Positions 6,951 to 8,391 of a stretch of DNA of 8,391 bases are shown piece by piece. The stretch lies in the NCBI GenBank assembly GCA_009697555.1, contig WLQV01000031.1:1-8391 (forward strand), given 5' to 3'. Each line of letters starts with the position of its first letter. The stretch's first letter is position 1. The notes below the pieces were generated by a model. The model saw nothing but the letters and a program-made list of their open reading frames with translations. It was not told the DNA's origin and did not search any database. The translations under genes were made by a program, and so were the position numbers. This stretch comes from Actinomycetota bacterium. GTDB taxonomy: Bacteria > Actinomycetota > Actinomycetes > Nanopelagicales > Nanopelagicaceae.

Positions 6951-7995
6951 GAGCGGCCAACCAATCAAATGCTTGATCTTGCATCTCCACTGTAAATGAA
7001 TGACGCACTGGATAGAAGTCGCCGCGATAATCGCCACCATTGTAGAAATTGGAAATCATCTGATCTGCATCTTTCATGCCCTTGGGTGTAAATAATTGAT
7101 CATTGCCACAATATTGAATGTAGAGCGGTTTAGGTGCACCAATCATGGCAACTGCTGGCCAATCAGCTTTTTTCGCTAGCTGATGTGGGAAGAACATCCA
7201 CGAGTGCGGCGCTATGTGATCGGGCAACATCGATTCATATGTCGCCATTGCCCCCACGCTCACAGTGGCATGGAGATCGGGCGATGTTGCATGGAGATAG
7301 ATCGCGCGGCAGCCACCACCAGAGAGTCCAACGCAACTCACACTTCCATTAATTTCGGGGAGGGTCTTAGCAACTGCCAACGCAACACGATCATCAAAAT
7401 TGAGTAGTCCAGCCAGAGTTGCACCGAAGAGGCTCAAATATTTTGAGAGCGCCATCGATTCATGCATGACTGAGAGACGTTCATAGTCGCGCTCTCCGAG
7501 TACTTCAATCAATCGCTCTGGCATCTCTTCTAAAGTGAAGCGACGGGTGCCCCACATAAATGAATCAAATGCTAAAACTGCAAAACCCTTCTTAGCTAAT
7601 TCATTTGCTGCGCCACGATTTCCATAATGATCGCGAACTACCCATTGCAGATGGCTGGGTAATTGCCCCGCACCTGCAACAACTTTCTCTTTACCAAATT
7701 CTTTTACATCGTCGTGGCTATGCAGAAATAGCGCACCCGGCAGAGGGGTTGTTACCCCACTTGGTTGTAATAACAGGGCGCCAGTGCGCGGTCCCCAGCC
7801 AACACTCCAACTCAATTCCGTAATCTGCACGCCTTCGTGCTCCCACGATTTACCGCGTTCAATTGCAAAGTTGCTCGGAAATTTCGGTAAATTTCCTAAG
7901 CTATTGAGTAATCCAGCACTATCAACCTGGGGCTCTGCTGGTGGAGAAAAATCAAGAGCAGTGACTAAATCAGTAAATTTTCCGAGTGCGCTCAC
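6943..7995 (-). CDS. Cytoplasmic alpha/beta hydrolase (dienelactone hydrolase/acetyl-xylan-esterase-like)
   Basis: A 350-aa serine hydrolase of the alpha/beta fold. The nucleophile elbow is GLSGGG with Ser225. Asp299 in QYCGNDQLF and His332 in PVRHSF complete a plausible triad. ALFLHSHDD at 88-96 is the strand and oxyanion region, and AVLAFDSFMWGTRR at 139-152 precedes a variable cap. There is no signal peptide or membrane segment, so it acts inside the cell. The GTG at 7995 is preferred: GAGAG lies 9 nt before it, while a longer in-frame TTG start at 8052 would run into the riboswitch on the other strand. It is the first gene of an operon with uxaC and the uxuB-like gene, which suggests deacylation or de-esterification of an imported uronate or xylo-/pectic oligosaccharide. 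The substrate itself is unknown; a glucuronoyl esterase would normally show GCSRxG, which is not seen here. Confidence 0.8.
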   Translation of the reverse strand: MSALGKFTDLVTALDFSPPAEPQVDSAGLLNSLGNLPKFPSNFAIERGKSWEHEGVQITELSWSVGWGPRTGALLLQPSGVTTPLPGALFLHSHDDVKEFGKEKVVAGAGQLPSHLQWVVRDHYGNRGAANELAKKGFAVLAFDSFMWGTRRFTLEEMPERLIEVLGERDYERLSVMHESMALSKYLSLFGATLAGLLNFDDRVALAVAKTLPEINGSVSCVGLSGGGCRAIYLHATSPDLHATVSVGAMATYESMLPDHIAPHSWMFFPHQLAKKADWPAVAMIGAPKPLYIQYCGNDQLFTPKGMKDADQMISNFYNGGDYRGDFYPVRHSFTVEMQDQAFDWLAAHA

Positions 7996-8004
7996 TTGGT
8001 AATT

Positions 8005-8009
8005 CTCTC
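8005..8009 (-). promoter_or_regulatory. Shine-Dalgarno-like GAGAG for the hydrolase GTG start
   Basis: On the minus strand GAGAG ends 9 nt before the GTG at 7995. It is the only good purine-rich stretch near a possible start of the hydrolase, and it is the main reason for choosing 7995 over the TTG at 8052. Confidence 0.45.
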
Positions 8010-8020
8010 GGAAAATGAGT

Positions 8021-8035
8021 AACTGCGCTACAGTT
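8021..8035. repeat. Inverted repeat AACTG-N5-CAGTT in the divergent intergenic region
   Basis: A perfect 5-bp inverted repeat around a 5-nt spacer lies 26 nt upstream of the hydrolase GTG and just before the riboswitch on the + strand. Its size fits a transcription-factor half-site pair, and a TACAGT resembling a -10 box overlaps it at 8029-8034. No regulator gene is in the window. It is short enough to occur by chance, so a role as operator for the uronate operon or the transporter is only a suggestion. Confidence 0.25.
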
Positions 8036-8036
8036 G

Positions 8037-8121
8037 AAACACGGGAGCCCAAGGGCTGAGAGGATCTGAAATTCAGATCGACCGTTAGACCAGTCCGGTA
8101 ATGCGGATTAGGAATGGGTTT
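8037..8121 (+). promoter_or_regulatory. TPP riboswitch (THI-box)
   Basis: The aptamer can be folded by eye. P1 is AAAC (8037-8040) with GTTT (8118-8121). P2 is CGG (8042-8044) with CCG (8082-8084). P3 is GCC/GGC around 8047-8056, followed directly by the conserved CTGAGA (8056-8061). An extra hairpin, GATCTG / CAGATC (8063-8079), sits between CTGAGA and the P2 return; actinobacterial THI-boxes commonly carry such a hairpin here. The pyrophosphate-side arm reads ACCAGTCCGGTAATGCGGA, with P5 TCCG/CGGA closing a GTAATG loop, and then TTAGGAATG. The canonical form, recalled from memory, is ACCTGATCCGGATAATGCCGGCGAAGGGA. It ends only 7 nt before the ATG at 8129, and its AGGA (8110-8113) is the only ribosome-binding candidate, so translational shut-off by TPP is likely. 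P4 is weak (CC/GG). No Rho-independent terminator is visible. Confidence 0.88.
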
Positions 8122-8128
8122 ATCTCTT

Positions 8129-8391
8129 ATGATGCAAACCGTTTTTACTGCTTGGGGCTATCACTTATCGCTACTTGAACTTCTCGCCTTTATTACGTCA
8201 ATCATTGGTGTGAGTCTGGGAATTTTTGGGCCTCGCAAAACATGGCATTGGTGGAACATCAGTAGCGCGCTCTATGGCCTGCTATTCCTTGAACAGAAAT
8301 ATTATGCAAGCGCACTTCTCCAATTAATTTTTATCGCTGGTGGAATTTGGGGTTGGTTTGGTTGGGGCAAAAAAGGAGCCCAACCAAAGAA
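8129..8391 (+). CDS. pnuT: PnuC-family vitamin transporter, probable thiamine transporter PnuT (3' end outside window)
   Basis: The first 87 residues of a PnuC-type membrane transporter, which moves unphosphorylated vitamins (nicotinamide riboside, riboflavin or thiamine) by facilitated diffusion. Hydrophobic segments at about 13-33 and 42-55 and a third at about 60-79 match the first helices. The WHWWNISSALYGLLFLEQ and YYASALLQ...IWGWFGW stretches match the PnuC pattern W-x-N-x(4)-LY...LYADAxLQ...YGWxxW. Family members are about 200-240 residues, so over half is missing. The upstream TPP riboswitch points to thiamine, as in the subgroup known as PnuT. The start is uncertain: tandem ATGs lie at 8129 and 8132, and an in-frame ATG at 8114 falls within the riboswitch. 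AGGA at 8110-8113 is 15 nt before 8129, which is longer than ideal. The gene is divergent from the uronate operon. Confidence 0.82.
   Translation, partial: MMQTVFTAWGYHLSLLELLAFITSIIGVSLGIFGPRKTWHWWNISSALYGLLFLEQKYYASALLQLIFIAGGIWGWFGWGKKGAQPK

Noticed and set aside
6951..7040. A 30-residue N-terminal extension of the glucuronate isomerase
   Set aside because: The extra residues do not resemble the family and overlap the hydrolase coding end; the ATG at 6950 gives the normal family start and length.
7996..8052. TTG start at 8052 for the hydrolase
   Set aside because: It would place coding sequence across the 5' half of the riboswitch, has no convincing ribosome-binding site, and adds residues without family resemblance. 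The GTG at 7995 has GAGAG at good spacing.
8063..8079. Perfect palindrome GATCTGAA-A-TTCAGATC as a regulator binding site
   Set aside because: It sits exactly where actinobacterial TPP riboswitches carry an extra hairpin, between CTGAGA and the P2 return strand, so it is better explained as part of the aptamer. Dual use cannot be excluded.
1..8391. Frequent GATCG/CGATC-type words across the window as a possible signal
   Set aside because: They occur in all genes on both strands in coding frame (Asp/Ile/Arg codons) and look like genome-wide word bias rather than a local element; frequency was not counted.
1..8391. Mobile elements, CRISPR arrays, tRNA or rRNA genes
   Set aside because: No transposase, integrase, regularly spaced direct repeats, or tRNA/rRNA-like sequence was seen. 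Nearly all of the window is accounted for by metabolic coding sequence and one riboswitch.

Overview
The window is about 8.4 kb of densely packed bacterial chromosome with moderate GC, GTG starts, and almost every gene overlapping or touching its neighbour. The tight packing, the actinobacterial style of the TPP riboswitch, the divergent glucuronate isomerase and the CrtI/CrtB pair suggest a small-genome actinobacterium, for example a free-living aquatic lineage. This assignment is inferred from gene content; no marker gene is present.

Layout. (1) Positions 1-4197, + strand: the 3' part of a phytoene desaturase gene (crtI) and a complete phytoene synthase gene (crtB). Three genes of the UxaA/GarD dehydratase family follow without a gap: a SAF-domain small subunit (92 aa), a 268-aa protein and a 384-aa protein. 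(2) Positions 4192-7995, - strand: an operon read right to left. It encodes a cytoplasmic alpha/beta hydrolase, glucuronate isomerase (UxaC) and a long-chain mannitol-dehydrogenase-family reductase of the UxuB type. It converges on the first operon so closely that the two 3' ends overlap by 6 nt. (3) Positions 7996-8391: a divergent intergenic region with a clear TPP riboswitch on the + strand, then the start of a PnuC-family transporter gene that runs off the window. Under TPP control it is most likely a thiamine transporter (PnuT).

How the genes fit together. The two convergent operons encode most of a hexuronate route: isomerization by UxaC, reduction by the UxuB-like enzyme, and dehydration to 2-keto-3-deoxygluconate by the UxaA-type complex. 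The hydrolase probably feeds the route by removing an ester from a uronate-containing substrate. KDG kinase, KDPG aldolase, a mannonate dehydratase and a dedicated uronate transporter are not in the window. The carotenoid genes share the + operon with the dehydratase genes by overlap only; no biochemical link is evident.

The most unusual feature is the dehydratase. The family normally has one chain, or a SAF subunit plus one catalytic chain. Here two paralogous catalytic-type chains are present. The 268-aa chain keeps the N-half cysteine motifs but has lost the C-half ones. The 384-aa chain has lost the N-half cysteines but keeps the C-half motifs. This looks like an obligate complex with a divided active site.
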